This document shows positions 10,901-25,900 of a stretch of 64,000 bases of DNA, in pieces. The notes below the pieces were generated by a model. It saw only the letters and a list, made by a program, of their open reading frames with translations, did not search any database and was not told the DNA's origin. Source of the stretch: Chionis minor. Lineage: Eukaryota > Chordata > Aves > Charadriiformes > Chionididae. The DNA is taken from the NCBI GenBank assembly GCA_013398295.1, contig VZSF01017903.1, positions 1,124,062 through 1,188,061 on the forward strand, given 5' to 3'. The position numbers and the translations under genes were made by a program. How positions within the stretch are numbered: the first letter of the stretch is position 1; every line of letters starts with the position of its first letter.

Positions 10901-13900
10901 TATAATGTATAGTTGTATTAAGACTTTTGTGGAATTCAGCCCACAGATACTGGTCAAGTACAGGATGAAACCTACTAAAACCTGAAGTCTCAGCCAACTA
11001 CCTGAATTCATAACAGAGATTCAGCTTGGAACAATACAGTGAAAGGGCACAAAGGATGCAATCGAAGTACACGTTGTACATTGGTACAATGTTATAAGAA
11101 GGAATTCTGTTTTAAAGCCTTAAATGAATGTAGAAAAATTACCTGTAGCAAACAATGACCAGAAGGTGGCATTAGACATTAGTTTTTGATATTCAAAGCT
11201 GCACTCACCCTACATGCAGTTGCTCTCATGAATACCTAAGAACACCTTTGTCTTTATTTTTCAAGCCTTTATTGTTACAATATCTACTCCAAAATGTTCT
11301 GCATACCCTTTGGGAAGGAATGGAGGTGCTACATGTTACTGCAAAAAAAAAAAAAAAAACTGGCTGCAAATTCTGCAGTAATTGTATTAATTCTACATGA
11401 AAACCACTGCTAAGCACGTATCAAGACTGTTATTATTTAGGGAACCTCTCCCTTGTTAACAAAGGAATTCTTTGAGGTTATTCCTTTGCTCTCCACCAAA
11501 GAGCAGCAGTCCCCAGCCATCTGCCCCATAAGCTTCTGGGTGAGATGCTGGAAAGCACCACCCGAAAGGTGCTGGTAAAATGAATGAAGGCAATACCTTA
11601 CTGCTCCATGATTGCCTCTACATCACCTTCTCCCCAGAAATCCAAACGGTATCTCCTTCACAGCAATGCAGACCACTTGTATGAGCGCTGGCTCAAGATC
11701 TTTATTCCTAGCAAGATTAATTCATAATTGCTTTAAGCCTAATTAAAATTAAGATCATATTAAAGGTTCACTACCATACTTGATCATTCCAAAGGAGATT
11801 ATAAATTGAAATAGTGCTGGGGATCATGGATAATGCAATACTGAATGAATGTGGCGTTTTCATCAATAGTAAAAATTTGTTCTTTGTGCTTTAAATTATT
11901 GAACACTGCACCTTACAAAATGCAGAATGCGAAACTAATCATTTGCTTTAGGAGTATGGCTAGGAGCAAGCCATACTCCTAAAGCAAATGGAGTAGTGCA
12001 AACCATGGAGGCTGATCACAGATTCCCCATTTGCAACTGCACCAGCAGAAGAGCATACTCCTGTCAGTTGACAGACATCTTTGTCTTGCTGGAAACTACT
12101 ATCCTGCTCCAGTCTGCCATCTCACCATTTCACAGGTGAACCCTGCCTCCTCAAAATTACCCGGATTAGCAAAAATCCACTTTTTAAATTGTTGCAGGCA
12201 GCCAGGTTTGCCAGCTAGGGGCAAGGGAGTACTCAAGTTGCTGAGCTAGCCGGTCAAAAGAGGTGACAATGTCTGGCAGGACAGTGGTGAAAAGGCTCTA
12301 GAAGCGACAACTCCACTGTCTCAATCGGTTGGAGCAATGAAGATTGCAAAATTCCTTTGGAAAGGCCTGACAGTTTGAGATGCGCAGGAGTGCTTTACAA
12401 GGACGTACACTGCTGAACAAATGAAAAAGCGTAATTCAGACTCCAAATACAGACCATGTTGATTAAATAAAGAAGGACACTATTTACAGCAGGAGACTAG
12501 GAATTAAGAGTCCTGAGGCCTACTCTCACACCGCTGCTGACTGCCTGGGTGACTATAAGGCAGGCACTTAAACCCGAATTTTCTCAGTAAGAGAGGGTTA
12601 ATAATATCCTCATATCCTTGTAAAGCACTGTGAAACCTCTGGATGGTGTGCGCTCTAAATGCACTATCATCATTATAATACTCTGCTATTAAAGCAACAA
12701 GTTGGGCCAGTGTTCCCTGGTCAAGGTTATTCACTATCAAGATACTAGTTCCTTTGCTGGCTCTGTATGCTCATTAATCAAATACATTTTTTGGAACATA
12801 CTGGTTTCAGACTAGACAGGTTGGAGTACTGTTCAAGAAAGTTTTGAAGCAGACAAAGTGGAGGTGGTTGCAAGAACTGTGATGGAAACGGGCAGTCGAT
12901 TGAACTAACCCTCCAAATGTTTGCAGTTTTTGTACAAAAAAGGCTAGTAAAATAACTGTGAGCAAAGAAAGTTCCCGTGCTGAGAGAAATGTATCGAGTC
13001 TGAGTACAGAGCTTAAGGGAAGTACCACAGTCAGTTCGTTAAGATTTCCTAGTCCTTAATTAGCCAGTTAAATAATTTACAAGAATCTTTAAACTAATGT
13101 AAAGCTCATATGTGAAGGGTACCTGTCCTGGACTGAGGGTAACCACATGGGCTGTTGCGTTCCTAAACTCAGGAAAGCGTTTCAGATCAGGGTTGGCAAC
13201 ATTGACTTTGCTGAATATGCTGGATTCCTCATAAGGGATCCTGGTGGGATAAAGGAAACTGGTGTCACCAGGTGGGAAGAGGTGCCATCTTTTCCTGAAA
13301 ATAGAGAGAAGATAAAAATGTATTCAGTGCATGTCAGTTACGGCAAAGAACTAAAGGCAGTAGCAAGGTTTTCAATAAAACATAAATCTGTCTCGCTGTG
13401 TGACTCTCCTACGCAGTGAGAACACAGGCAGTGCTTACAGGCTGTCTCCTAAAAGTGTTTTTAAAATATTCCACTTTTTAATTTTTGTAACTGAAAAGAT
13501 TTACAGCTTCTCACCAATTATTTTTAAAAGGCAGATAAAATAAAAAAAAAAAAAGCTCTCCCAGCTGGTTCCTCCTTCCTCCCTTTTACAGAGCAACACA
13601 CAACATTTACAGATGCTCAGAGCATTAAAAATTGCTCTATAAACCAGGGGAAACAGCTTTGTTAGCGACAGCGTACTTTCATTCACTGAGTGAATAGCTG
13701 CTGTACTAGGAGGTTTTTTAAAAAAATGTACATGTTTTTTAAAAAGAAGGGTATTGTGTGTTTAGAATGGTAACAGTAAAGGTGTATGGACATGATCTTC
13801 TGTTTCCTGTCTTCACCTACAGTACTTATTTGTCTGTTAGTCACAAAACCTTCATTCTTAGCAAAACTAACATTGATAACAGCTACGCCACAGATAAAAA

Positions 13901-16900
13901 AATGGCATAAATAAAACTAGAGACATCCATAGATATAAGCATCTTGAAACATCCGTATTTTTTGGTGATATCATTACCACAGGATGAAAACGTGGCTTGT
14001 GTGGGCCCCTGGGCTTAAGAACTCACTGGTGTGACTAAATGTCCAGGTGGAGCAGGACAGGGTCATTCTGCTCGTGAGGGGACAAGTGTTCCAGGTTGCT
14101 CTCTATGCTCCCAAAGAAGCGGGTCAACACACCACAGTGCTGCGCCAAGCAGAGCTGAGACGTGGACCTCATCCTCAGGAGCGAATGTCTGTATTTCACT
14201 TACATGGACTAGATCAAAGACAGAAAAAAGAATATGCCAGAACTGGTGGTGCCAGTTTTACGGGTACTATAAATGAAATATCTTGGCAGGTACACGTGTT
14301 ATTTAGAAACAGGAGTTTTCTATGGCAGTACTTCAGGTGATGGAAATAACCAGAAAGGAATACGCAAAGGGGAAATTTATTACATTTAAGAGGTGCCAGA
14401 CAATCAGCACTACAGTGACCCATGCACGAAGCAATGGAAAAGTAAAGGCAGTACTTTACAGCACAGCTGGACAATTGGTGCAGCTCTCCTTTTCGTTTCG
14501 GGCTCTAGCGAGATCTTTTCTTTTTGTCCCTTTCCTTGGTACCCACTTCCTGCTTTTTGCCTACTGCTTCTGGTTGTCAGTTCATAGACCTGAAAACAGG
14601 AGAAAAGCAGCCAAATGGCACAAAACCAGAAGAGACAGGAATAGCGGGATAGCCAGAACTGCACAGATCGGCACAGAGGGACGTGCCAGAGGCCGCTGAC
14701 ATTTCTTGGTAATTACCAAAGCTACTGCTGGGTGCAAGCACAAAAAATAGTTCTCCTGAAATCCAAGCCCTGTTGCAATTACATTTTGCCTTCCAAGCTA
14801 GACCCTCTTAAGGGGCAGAGAATAACCAGGTTTAGGATGCTCATGGGTTAATCCTGCAGGCTCATGACAAAGCAGCATCATGAAGCAAAAAATTAAGAAG
14901 CCCGAGGGATGCAAGGAGGAAATTCAAGATAGCAACAAAGGGCTAAGGAGTCATCCCTGGCTTTCCTGCAAAGGCAAATCTATTTAAGTTTAGCATAAGC
15001 TTATATTCTGCTATAAAGCCTGTCTTGTTTGTGAGTCTCAAAAGGGAATCTTTCTGCTCTGAAGCAGCACAGGATTCACAAGCTTGTGGAAGTTTGCAAT
15101 CTATTTATAGGCTCTGCTCTGAAGAGGAAAACAACTTTGTGTTTTCAGGCCATGCAAAGCCTTCTTTCCCTGAGAGAAACAAGGATTTTGTTCTACCAGA
15201 GGGGGAGGAAGTGTCTTGGGAAGGCAGGCAAAATTGCTATGTGATGCTGGAGCTCTGGATCGAGTTCAACACCTGAAGGTAAAGATCAAAGAGGCAGCAG
15301 GACTCGGGTCTGACAGTATTTACGTGGATGCTTAGAAGACACTTAGGCATGTAAGTCTCATGGTTTTCAGTGAGATTTCTGGCTCCTAAATACACTTAAG
15401 TGTCCGGACTTCAACGTCTAATGCTTACTGACGTGATCTGAAGTCTACAGCACCAGCTGCAGCAAAGCGCAGTGCTGAGGAGGGCTTCCAGAGTCTCTCT
15501 GCTGCACGTTCACCCAAGGATCTCAAAGCTGTTTATAAACATGAATGAAAATCCACCCGAAACCTAAACAGAGTTACCCTTCTTACAGGTGAGATGATGA
15601 TAAATTCATTTGCCTCAGGCCTTAAAGCCAGTCAACCCGTGGCACTGCCTAGCATAGAAGCCAGCATGCCGGATCTCCAATCCTGCACCTTAACCAAAAG
15701 ACCACCAAGATTTTCCTGTTGTATAAAACGTCAGTGTAATTAATCACAGTAAAACCCGACTGGCAAATCGCTCCTTACACTGTATACTATCAAAACTAAA
15801 AAATGCATGCAACTTGTTCTGTTACTCTAGCATTACTCTAGCAATAATAGATAACAAAAATGCCCTGAGGCCAATATACAAGGAAAGGAGGGAAAAAAAA
15901 GACACACAAACAGGCAGAAAGATACAGCAACAAAGCCACATGCTCCAAAATTAGTTTGGAGCCTCAAGTGTCCCTTTCAACTTTGCTCACAGCTGGCTGC
16001 TCCCATTCTGATGTTCCCCTTTTAAATTAATTCTAGCAGGCTATTAGAGGCTCTTGCACAGAGAATATTGTAAAAGTCTAAAGAAGTTTATTTTGTTTCT
16101 GTGATTTTTATTTTTAACTCTTTATCTCCTAATTCCAAATTCCTGAATTCGTAACTACTAGGAAGATTAAAATGTTTACTATTGGACCACGTAACACACA
16201 GATCAGAAAAGGTCTTCCTCAAACAGAAGAAAATAAAATTGTGTTACCTCCATGAGCCAGTCAAATTCCAACCTGCCTGAAGTTCTGTCATTTCCTATAG
16301 AACCGTTCTGATGCTCTTCAATCATTGAAAGCTCAGACAACTAAAATAATCAGGACCTAGAACTAATACTCAAGAGTCCAAAATGAACTTTATAGCAGAG
16401 TATAACTTTCCCCTGTATTTGTTGTATGTATATGCACTGGTTACCTTCCTTGTACTTGCAACACTAAGTTGCAGCCGTAGGAGTCCAAATGGCAGGGGGT
16501 GTTTGCTCCTTCAGACCCAATCCACAGCGTGCTCTCTTTCCCACTTCTTCCAGGAAAACCAAAGTCAGACCACCTTATATCCTACAGCAATGAGAAGGTT
16601 ATTTAAGTAAGCCATTGAACTGATTCACATCCTACCCTCAGTTCTCTGAGACTCTGGTCTTCTCCTTCCACCGCTCAGTCGCTCTTTATCCACCGCAGCT
16701 GTTACTCCCTGGTGGCGTTCTGGCACACGTGGCCTGTGCCCCTTCCTCCCAGATTCTCCTCTCTAGTCGTGTTTCTTCTGCTGGCTTTCTTCTTTTTCTG
16801 CCTGACTACACAGCCCCTCAGATCTCTGTCTCCAGTTCCCATCCTACTCTTTCATATTACGCAAGATACTCGTTTGCTCTACAGAAGCCCAACTGCTGAT

Positions 16901-19900
16901 CGCCACACGTGGCTTCTTTTCCTTCTTTTCAAACACTCTTTTTTCCCTCTTTCCCCAGTCTTAACCATCCACCCAAGCACAGGATTGCTTTTGGAAAAAC
17001 TATCACATATGGCATTTAAAAAAAGAATGAAGAGAGGGAAGGAAGGAAGGAAGGAAAGAAAAATCCCTATTCCCTTTTCCAACCAATTTGGTAATGCATG
17101 TGGCATGTTTGCTCTCTCTGCTGCTGTCTCAGGCTTCCCCATGTATTCTGAAAATACAGACTTTACCCCTTTGATATGACTTTACTCCCATAGTATGCTG
17201 TGTTTTCTAATTTCCTTATTATTATTCCTCCTATTTCCTTATTTAATGGACATATTCTCCTGCCTTTGCAACTGCGGAGACAGTGAACTTAACTCAATTA
17301 CAGGGCAAGAAAGGGCACAGCAGGCATATATCCGTTATGAACGTGATCCTGGAGCTTTCTAGTCCATTGATCCTCCCACAAGCAATCCCTTGGGGATGAC
17401 AGCTGGAACAAGGGACAGCGAGGTATTTTTCAGATAGTTCAAGGGGTTTGCAGGATGGCTCTGTATAGCTTGGATAAAGCTTTCCCATCTTTCTATGGCT
17501 GACCCTGCCACCTGCAGGGCCTGATCATTTGTTTATTGGAAAGCATTTGAAGTATACTGGCCAGAGATACTGGTGCCTTTTGGCTGGAGCCCCAGACTGA
17601 GTCTTGGGAGATTCAATTCCTGGCTTCCTGATGGTCTCGGGCAAATCACTTCATCTCTATATTTTATTTTTCCCATCTTGAGAAGGAAGATAATGGTATT
17701 TGTTCCGTTTCAGTAAAGCACTTTGGGGTCATTCCCATCACCTAACCTTAGGAACATAATTTAAGCTCAGCTGTTGCTCTTGTCAAAGCGCTCTCAATCA
17801 CCCCTTGGAAAAGCCTCTCTCCTTCCACTGTCTATAAAGAGCAAAGAGGAGTTTAGCCTCCTAATTTAAGTATGTAAGCTAGCTGCTTGCAGACAGGTGG
17901 ATGACTATCCCTTTTTAAGATCTATGGATGAGGAAAACTACAGCTAGACATTATTATAAGGATGACTTCACCATGACTCTGTATCAGGAAACCCTCAAAA
18001 TGAGCGATAGCCTTCCCAAAAATTAGGTGTTGCTAAAGATTTTGAATTGCACCACTATTGATTTTAAAGATATCATGTGAAAAAAAATGCAGAAGTTTAA
18101 TATAAACATTTGTCAAAGGCAGCAAAAAATAAAAAAGAAAGTTTCTCCTCTAGATTTCATCAGCCATAAAATTTAAAATCCAATACAACTATTTCAGTGA
18201 TAAACGTAACACCATCTCTACACTTTAATCTCACACCTAAATAGTTTTTGTATTTTGTTACAATTTAAGTGGAAAGAAAGCACACATAATCAATATTAGA
18301 TTTAAAAGAACTTTTTGAAAATGCTGCAGCTGTAGTAAATAGTTGAAGCGATTATGGGTAAAATAGTTTTTAACCAATGAACTGAAAAGGAACTGGTAGG
18401 ATTACTGAAATCTTGTCACAGTGGGTTCCTTTTCTACAATAAAAAGCCACAGCAAGACGAAATGCAGTAAAAGGTGTTCCAACCATAACAGATGGCACAT
18501 TACTTGTGAATTATATTTATTTCATTTGCTTCTTATAATGAAGTTAATCTGTACCCGTATGTCCCTTTAAAAGGTCTCAGTTCTATTTAAACTTCACGCA
18601 TATATCTTGCTTCTGATTTATATCTCAAATTCTGTAATGAAATATCAACTGAACAAAAAATGTAAGATGCTAGATACTGCTCATAGATTAGAATAATGGA
18701 ATCATTACCTTAGCCCACACAACTGTAAATGATAAACAGTGCAATCTAAATTTCAAACAACTTCTAAATGGCCCTATTAATCACTATAAATAACAGTGCA
18801 GTTGGCCTTCTTTTCCCCTTCAAGTCACCTTATGTAAATCTAAATAAAATCCAAAAAGAAAGAAGGGGTTATCATCAAATTCACACAAGAACGGAAGACA
18901 ATTTCTACAAAGAACTCTTTTGGCTGGTACAAATCATGTAGCAGTGTTTCAAAAACCATATGAGTCTGGAACCGAGGGATGCATTTCACCCCCATGCCTG
19001 TGAAACTGGCAGATGACACACACCATATTTGCTTGCATAACACCATCGATTTTTTCCTTCCCAGATTCTGCCTTAAAAAAAATCCACGGCACAACTATTA
19101 CGTGTGTCTATTCTAAAACTGCAGTACAATCTGTTGCTTGTTATAGGTCAGGTGATGAGGTTGTGGCATGACACCCGCACACAGATGCAATTCTTGGAGC
19201 CTCAATTTTGTTCTTGAATGGGGGCAAGGGGAAGAAAGAGGTAGGAAAATAGTTGTTTCCTTCAAGTGTGTTTCTATTGACTGAGCGAAGCAGCAGGCTA
19301 TTCAGGTCTTCTGAGCTGCTATTACCTTGTGCCATAAAATGCACGAAAATGCTGTCTGTTGAGTCAGCAAGAAAGAAGATCAAGGCAGGACCACAGACAG
19401 AGGAAGTCATGCAAAGATATGGGGAAACCTGAAATATCCCTGGAGCTCCCAACTTAATGCAAACAACACAACCCAGCATCAGTCGTGCAGCCCAAGTTAT
19501 GTGACCCTGGTTGTTTTTCAGTGTGCCAAGGAAGGGAGGGAAGAAAGAAAGGTAAGACAGTCTCCATGCCCAAACCTCACCTTCCCATCGAACAACAGCA
19601 AAGGAGACAGTCTGAAAAAAAAGACTGAGCATTGAAAAGTACTGATTTTACTGGTACAAAAGAATAAAATACATGTAAGGAACACGGGAAACGCTTTCTG
19701 AAGAAGTAATTAATTTGAAGGGGCTTATCAGTTCATATTCCCTGTCATTCTGGTGATACAGTGTTTGCAGGGAATTATGATTCCATCTTTGCATTTGCAA
19801 GTGTAGAAATGAATAAGGCTTCGTTTGCTATTCTTTCTTTCTATCTTTTGAAAAAATACACCTTTGTACAGCTGTCCTTAATTTTGCCCTCTTACAATTT

Positions 19901-22900
19901 CCAAGGAGCAGTAGCAAGAATGTAGATGAACCAATACATTGAAATAGCAGATAGACATGAAGAAAGTGAAAGAAAATACCCCAGCTATGTGTCCTAATAC
20001 GTGCATTTGAAAATTACCATAGATTATGTACTTCCACGGACAGGTTACTTCATGTATTTTACTGCCCTTGTGGAAAATCAAGGTATAATAATCTCACAGA
20101 CTCAGAATCTCCTTGCAACAGTTAACCTGAATATATTACGGGAAGGAACTGTGCCACTTGAGAAAATGAGCCACAAGGCAAAACATGGAGTGAGACCACG
20201 TTACAGCCTTGTTGCTACAAGTGAATCCATGCTATCAAATCCTCTGTCCTGAATGGAGCTGTTAATTCGGGTACCATTCAGGTACAAGGTGGATCAGGGG
20301 CAGCAGCAGGGTCTGGAGTTTGCAACATGCCAGGCCTGTCATCTCCACACCCTATTCCCACCTCACTTACCTCACTTCCATACCTTCAGCAGAGGTGCAG
20401 GGAAAGTCTTCAGCTGCAGAGGTCACAAACGTGACTCGGTCCTCCCCAAGCCTGCCCAGTCACAAAATGATGCTGGGCTAAATGGGAAGGGGAGTGCTGC
20501 CAATCTGGTAGTTGTTTTCATCACCTGTGGTGTTGTTTTGAAGTACATAGGAGACTCAGAATTTTAGATGGCTACCACTTGGCACTTGTTCTCCATTAGC
20601 CTGAGAGCCAAGAGCTTTTATTTCAAAATTCTGTAATAAATGGCCAAAGGAGCAGAGAGGGGATAGCAGTAGGGTTTTCAGAAGCTACATTAGATAATTT
20701 GCAGTGGTTAAACTAGAATGAGATAATATTAATGCTTTACCTGGAAAATTTCTGGTTTGTCTTCAAATATCCTGGCAATGTATTTGTAGTCAGCATAAGC
20801 CCAATATTTGGAGTACTTGTAACAACTGAATGATCCAGAGAGACAAGAAGGCTGCCCACAACTCCAAGCCAAAAACTCTTCAAGTGTAGCCTCCACGTAG
20901 CTACACCTGGTTTCAAACTGGGGAACTAGAGCAACAAAAGAAAAGCCAAACATTACATGAGTACTGAGCACAGAAGCAGTAAAAATAATAAGTAGTTTCT
21001 CTCTCAGCTCTGGTTAAATGTAACACGAGATACGAAGTGGGACTAGGTTGCTCGACTCTGGTCAATAATCACCTTGCTCACAATTAAAGTCTGAGACTAT
21101 TGCTTTTTCATTAAGGTTTAAGTGAATGGCTGTTACTTGGAACTTGCTGTGAGGTAAAAGCACACCAATAGTTAGTGTTGTTCATGTGCAAGGCACCCTT
21201 AAGCACAGTAACTCAATAATGTGCCCAAGTTCCCTAAACAACTGAGAGCCTGTCCTTTGCTTCATCTCCCTTCTCAAGTGTAAGCTGCAAATGTCCACAC
21301 AAGTATTTATGCACCCTTTATCTTGTCTCCATGGATTTATGTAGATGGACATGTTCATCTTTTCCCTTTCCCACCTAAAGCAATAATCAAATCAGCACAG
21401 TAATGCGTAAGAAGCAAATCATGGAGCTATGCGTGTGCCAATGATCCATCTAAAATGCTGTGCGTCTTTATTTCTTATTTGGGACTCACAAAAGCATATT
21501 GCAGTGTTCCTTGGCAGACATGAAAGTATTTACCAGCAATGTTTTGCTCCCGTCATGCTTTGGTCAGGCTGACTGATGCAGCCTTTCAGCTCAAGGTCAG
21601 GTCACTTGGAAGGTCTACAAGATAACCCACATCACAGCATACTTAACGTCTGGTTAATCAGAGATCTTCATTTTCCACAGCTGCTAATTGTGCCAGCTTC
21701 AAAGAGACTTATCCAATGTTAAAAAAAAAAATCACTCACTTTAGCTACTACTGGGAAAAATGACTGCAGCCTGCATGAATGACAATGACAGAGCTGCAAT
21801 TTAACCTTGTGTAACTTGCATAGAGCTGCTCAGAAATGGGATCCTTTCACTGTTGTGCAGCAGCTCTTCATTCTTTACTGCTCCCATTTCCTTATCGCAG
21901 CAATTCCCAGAGAGTCTCACACATTTGTTCATATTCCCTTTAGGTGGGAGAACAGCTTTTACAAACTTTTATCACTATCATTTTGCTGTTTTGCATTGTA
22001 GTAGCCTAGGTAGTGGTCTTCCTTCCCCTTGCTATCAAATTCATTAACTAAAAATGTCAGGTAAGCCCCACTATTCAGTGATCTGTAACCCCAGTCTGTG
22101 CAGTAGAAGGCCTCCCTACCTAAGAACTGCATACAAGACATATAAATCACCTGTAATAACCAAAACCCCCTATATCTGATTCCCTGTAGATGACGCAGTC
22201 CAATGCTCCCTTCTGAACCCAGTCATTAAGGCAACGCACATCATTTTACTAAAAGATGGTATGATGGAAAAATTAGATAAAAGATACAAGCACTGCTGAT
22301 AGTGGCTCAATATCTGTATTATTTTGATGAGAACAAAGAGTGCTCAGGACACTCTCCATTCTCCAAGATAACTCAGGAGCAAGTGTTTTAAAGGCAAGAA
22401 ATATGCTCTTTCTACCTCAGACTTCTGAGCCTTATTTTAAAAATTCCAACTATGAAAAGCAAAACTATCTTCTAGAATACAGTCTCCTCAGGGCAGAGTT
22501 CTTCGTTTAATTTAGAACTTGTTCAATACCAAGGTGTGGGTGCTTATGGAAAAATAAAGAATAATAAAAAATGTATTTGGGCAATCTAGACATATTGCTT
22601 AGATGGAGTTGTAGACTGCAACTAGCATGAAAATGTTAGCAATAGGCAACTGAAAGCAAGAACATCATTAACCAATTTGCTTAATGACTAAAAGCTGAAG
22701 GTGTTTTCTAATTGATAAATTGTAGATTAAGCCACAAAAGTCTAAAGTAAGCTACCGGTGCTGCCTGATGACATGGTATCTGGAGGCATGACAGTCCTCC
22801 GATACCCCACCTAATGCCACAGATTGAAACCAGAGTGAGGGAGAGAGGGAAGAAATGCTTTTTGCAGGAGGCAGCTCCCCTCCTTAGTTACGGTTTGATC

Positions 22901-25900
22901 CCGACAGACACCAAATTCTGTTCTACTCAGAAAGAAAGTGTTTTCAATGTATACTAAGGAAAATGTAGAAAAAATGATAGCCTTAGAAAATACCCTAAAG
23001 CTCCAGTAAGAATGTAAATGAAATGCCTCCACCATTTCTTTAAACTTAGAAGAAAGCCAAATGTCTATTCCCAGCTGCTAGGGAAATAAAATAATTTAGG
23101 CTGTTCCCAGATGCTAGGGAAATAAAATAATTTAAACGAATAATCCAAGCAGGGAATAACCATTTAATGCTATAAAAAAGCACAGGCGCACTCACAAACC
23201 AAAAATTTGACCATCCACATCCAACTCCAATTATCACCTCAAATCTCAGCTTTATGTGACATTTATTCAGCCTACGGTACTTGTACTGTACTTTCAGTCT
23301 CCTATTCAGCTACTGAGTCTACAGCCACTTGTGCAGTCCCTCTCTATATCAAACCTCAGAGGCTTGCATTCTTTTGCTCTCCTTAGTGGTAAAACCTCTT
23401 GGGCAGATGTCCAAGTTGCAGCCCTTTTCCATCCAACTGACAGCATCGGCTCTATCCAGCATCTCTAAGAGAAATTGCCTCCACAGATCTTGTGACTCAT
23501 CACTTATCAGCATGACAACCTCTTGTTCTCTCCGGCTTCTTCACAGTAAACTCATTGTTTATTCATTTTACTGCACAAGCAGAGAAAATGGTCAAAATAA
23601 GAAACATCTGAATACAGAGGGCAGTTATATGTAAGCTTTCTTCTTCTTCCTTTGTAATTGCTGGTGTGCTCTAGGTAGCCATCGGATAGATGGGTTATAA
23701 TGCTACATTTTCTCTGCCAGAAACTCAACTTCTGTAGCTGTTCTCCACCCTTTATCCCACCTCAGAAAAATAAATCCTTTAGTGCAGCTGGAACTAGATG
23801 GGTAGGGATTTCCTGATTTAATAGCACCTTCATTGTTCTTGTAATGAATGCTGGTACTCTCTGGAGGTATCTTATCTCTGTCGATGCTTAATTCTCTGAC
23901 TGTATTTTTTCCCCTCTTATGGACACATACTATTTAACTTGTGTAATCAAACACAACACTATCAACAAAGAAACATAGGTAGGTACAAATAATACACACA
24001 AACAATATTGCTAGTTCACACATTTCCCACGTCTCAAATGTGCCTTCCACATCCATACGCATCAGGCAGTTCCAAACTAGCAGGAAAAGCAAATATAAAA
24101 TCCAAGCAATTCCCGCCAAGTTGCCCCATTCTCAGTTCTCACTTCCAAGGAGTCTTCAGTTTGGGAATTCTCACCCAGGCTGCAGGTATGACACTAAAGA
24201 AAGATGAGAACTTGTCATAGTAAAAGGTCTTCCAGATGAACCTCATGGCTTAAATAATCTCAGAAACTCTGTAGCAGCCATTTCAGAGTGACACCAAACT
24301 ATACCTACACGCAGAACAGTTTCTTTCTTGTATATGTTTCCGACTTGGTGGCAGGAGTGGTCTCGTCTAGTCTTAGCAATTAATGTATTCTAAACATGGG
24401 AGGAATATTCACACAGATCAATACAATTTTACTTGCATTCTCCTGTTGCTTTCTCTAACCACATCCCTGCCTCTGTTTCATCTGGGAAAGTTAGCATGAA
24501 AAACAATACAAGAGAGGCCCTCGCTGAAAAACAACGTTAAGCACACAAGAGTGAGATCAACCATCTTCCAAATGGCAGTGGCACACAAAAGGTATTACAT
24601 TATTTCAGACTCTGAGATGGCTTGGCTAATGGCTTCGCTAATATATCCTTACAATGCAAATTTTTTATAGCATCACAGGTCTCATTCAGTTACAATCCCT
24701 GAAGGCTCTACCCATCTTCTTGAAGACATTTCTAGCTCACATTAGCATATAATGGAGGTTCCTGGAGACAAACCAATTGCTGCCCAGGGATTGATGCCTT
24801 TAGGAAAAGGAAAAGTACAGATAGATGCAACTTCAAGATACAAATTCCAATTTAAATCCGCTCTATACCCCTAGTGACTATAAGTTATTGTTAAGTGACG
24901 ACTCATATACTTAGTTGGTAGCATCAATCCATCACTTAGCTACATAACACTCCATCAATCCCATCAGAAGCTTTCCCAGTTAGAATACCCATTTGGCTCT
25001 CAAAAAGTGCCTACTAATTAATGAAGACTAGGACCAAAACTATCATTTAACCTAGTAAGCCTTGCATATTACAACTGAGATATATTAACAAGGTATCAAG
25101 GCAGATGTCACATACATGCAACTTCTTCCCTATTGGCAATGGATGCCTTTTACATGTAGTGCAAGAACTGTCTGATATCTCATCAAACCATAGATATTGC
25201 TGTGAAGACATGTACCAATGTATTAATTCTACACCTCAGTTATCCCATCTGTAGAAAGTGAATAAATAACATCTGTTTTCCCAGGAATAGCATAGGAATC
25301 ATTAATCTATGCTGGTAAAATGCTTTGAAATCCTAAAATGCCAAGCATTTTCCCTCTAACACTTCTACTTCGTCACTTCTCTTGCAAAAATTGAACATGA
25401 AATAATATGGTCATGATGCTGTGAAGAAAGCAAAATTCACACAGTGTGGTTAAGTAAGATAACGTGACGTGATCCTACCACTTCCATAGGAACTGGCAGA
25501 CCCTCATCTGGAGTCTTTGTGCAGACCCTACATTCCAAGAATGAGGCGGTCCAAGTGAAGAAGGTTAGAAGAGTACAAAAAGAATAGCTAAATGGGATCT
25601 AAATAACCATGACTTACATTGAACATTCTTTAAAATCTGGGTTTGTTTGGCCTGGGGGGGGGGGATTGAATGGAGACCAAATACTTCAGGCAAAAGGGAG
25701 AAAGCACACAGCAAGATGTATTTTGGTATGTGGCTGGGAGGGCAAAAATAAAGCAATGCATAACCTCTAAAGTGGCTAACACACTGCCACCTTGGAGCAC
25801 ATTAACTGTGTATTCCCTCCCTGGTATGAAACTCGGTCCATGGACAGACTATGACTAGTATTGTGTGGCTAGAAACAGAAATGCAGTACTTAAAATCAAG

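Larger units (their letters stand above)
5458..13122 (-). other. HSPBAP1 intron 5
   Basis: This 7.7-kb intron contains the perfect inverted repeat at 11940-11990, a MIR-like SINE near 12489-12690 and an A18 run at 11342-11359. A short CA run lies near 7919. No coding sequence was recognised. Confidence 0.9.
16582..20740 (-). other. HSPBAP1 intron 3
   Basis: This 4.2-kb intron contains a (GGAA)5 microsatellite and a plus-oriented MIR-like SINE. The 155-codon open frame at 16712-17179 is low-complexity and pyrimidine-rich and does not look coding. Confidence 0.9.

Noticed and set aside
14031..14699. Overlapping open frames on both strands in HSPBAP1 intron 4
   Set aside because: Overlapping frames of similar length on both strands with no family match are expected by chance.
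15190..15215. CTCF-like motif ACCAGAGGGGGAG
   Set aside because: Only part of the consensus matches, and similar partial matches occur near 3893 and 42220, so this is not evidence of a site.
16712..17179. 155-codon plus-strand open frame
   Set aside because: It is low-complexity and rich in L, F, S and P from a pyrimidine-rich stretch, runs into a GGAA repeat, and lies in an HSPBAP1 intron without splice support.
19141..19632. 163-codon minus-strand open frame in HSPBAP1 intron 3
   Set aside because: It has no resemblance to the HSPBAP1 protein, which is fully accounted for by eight exons in phase, and no known domain.
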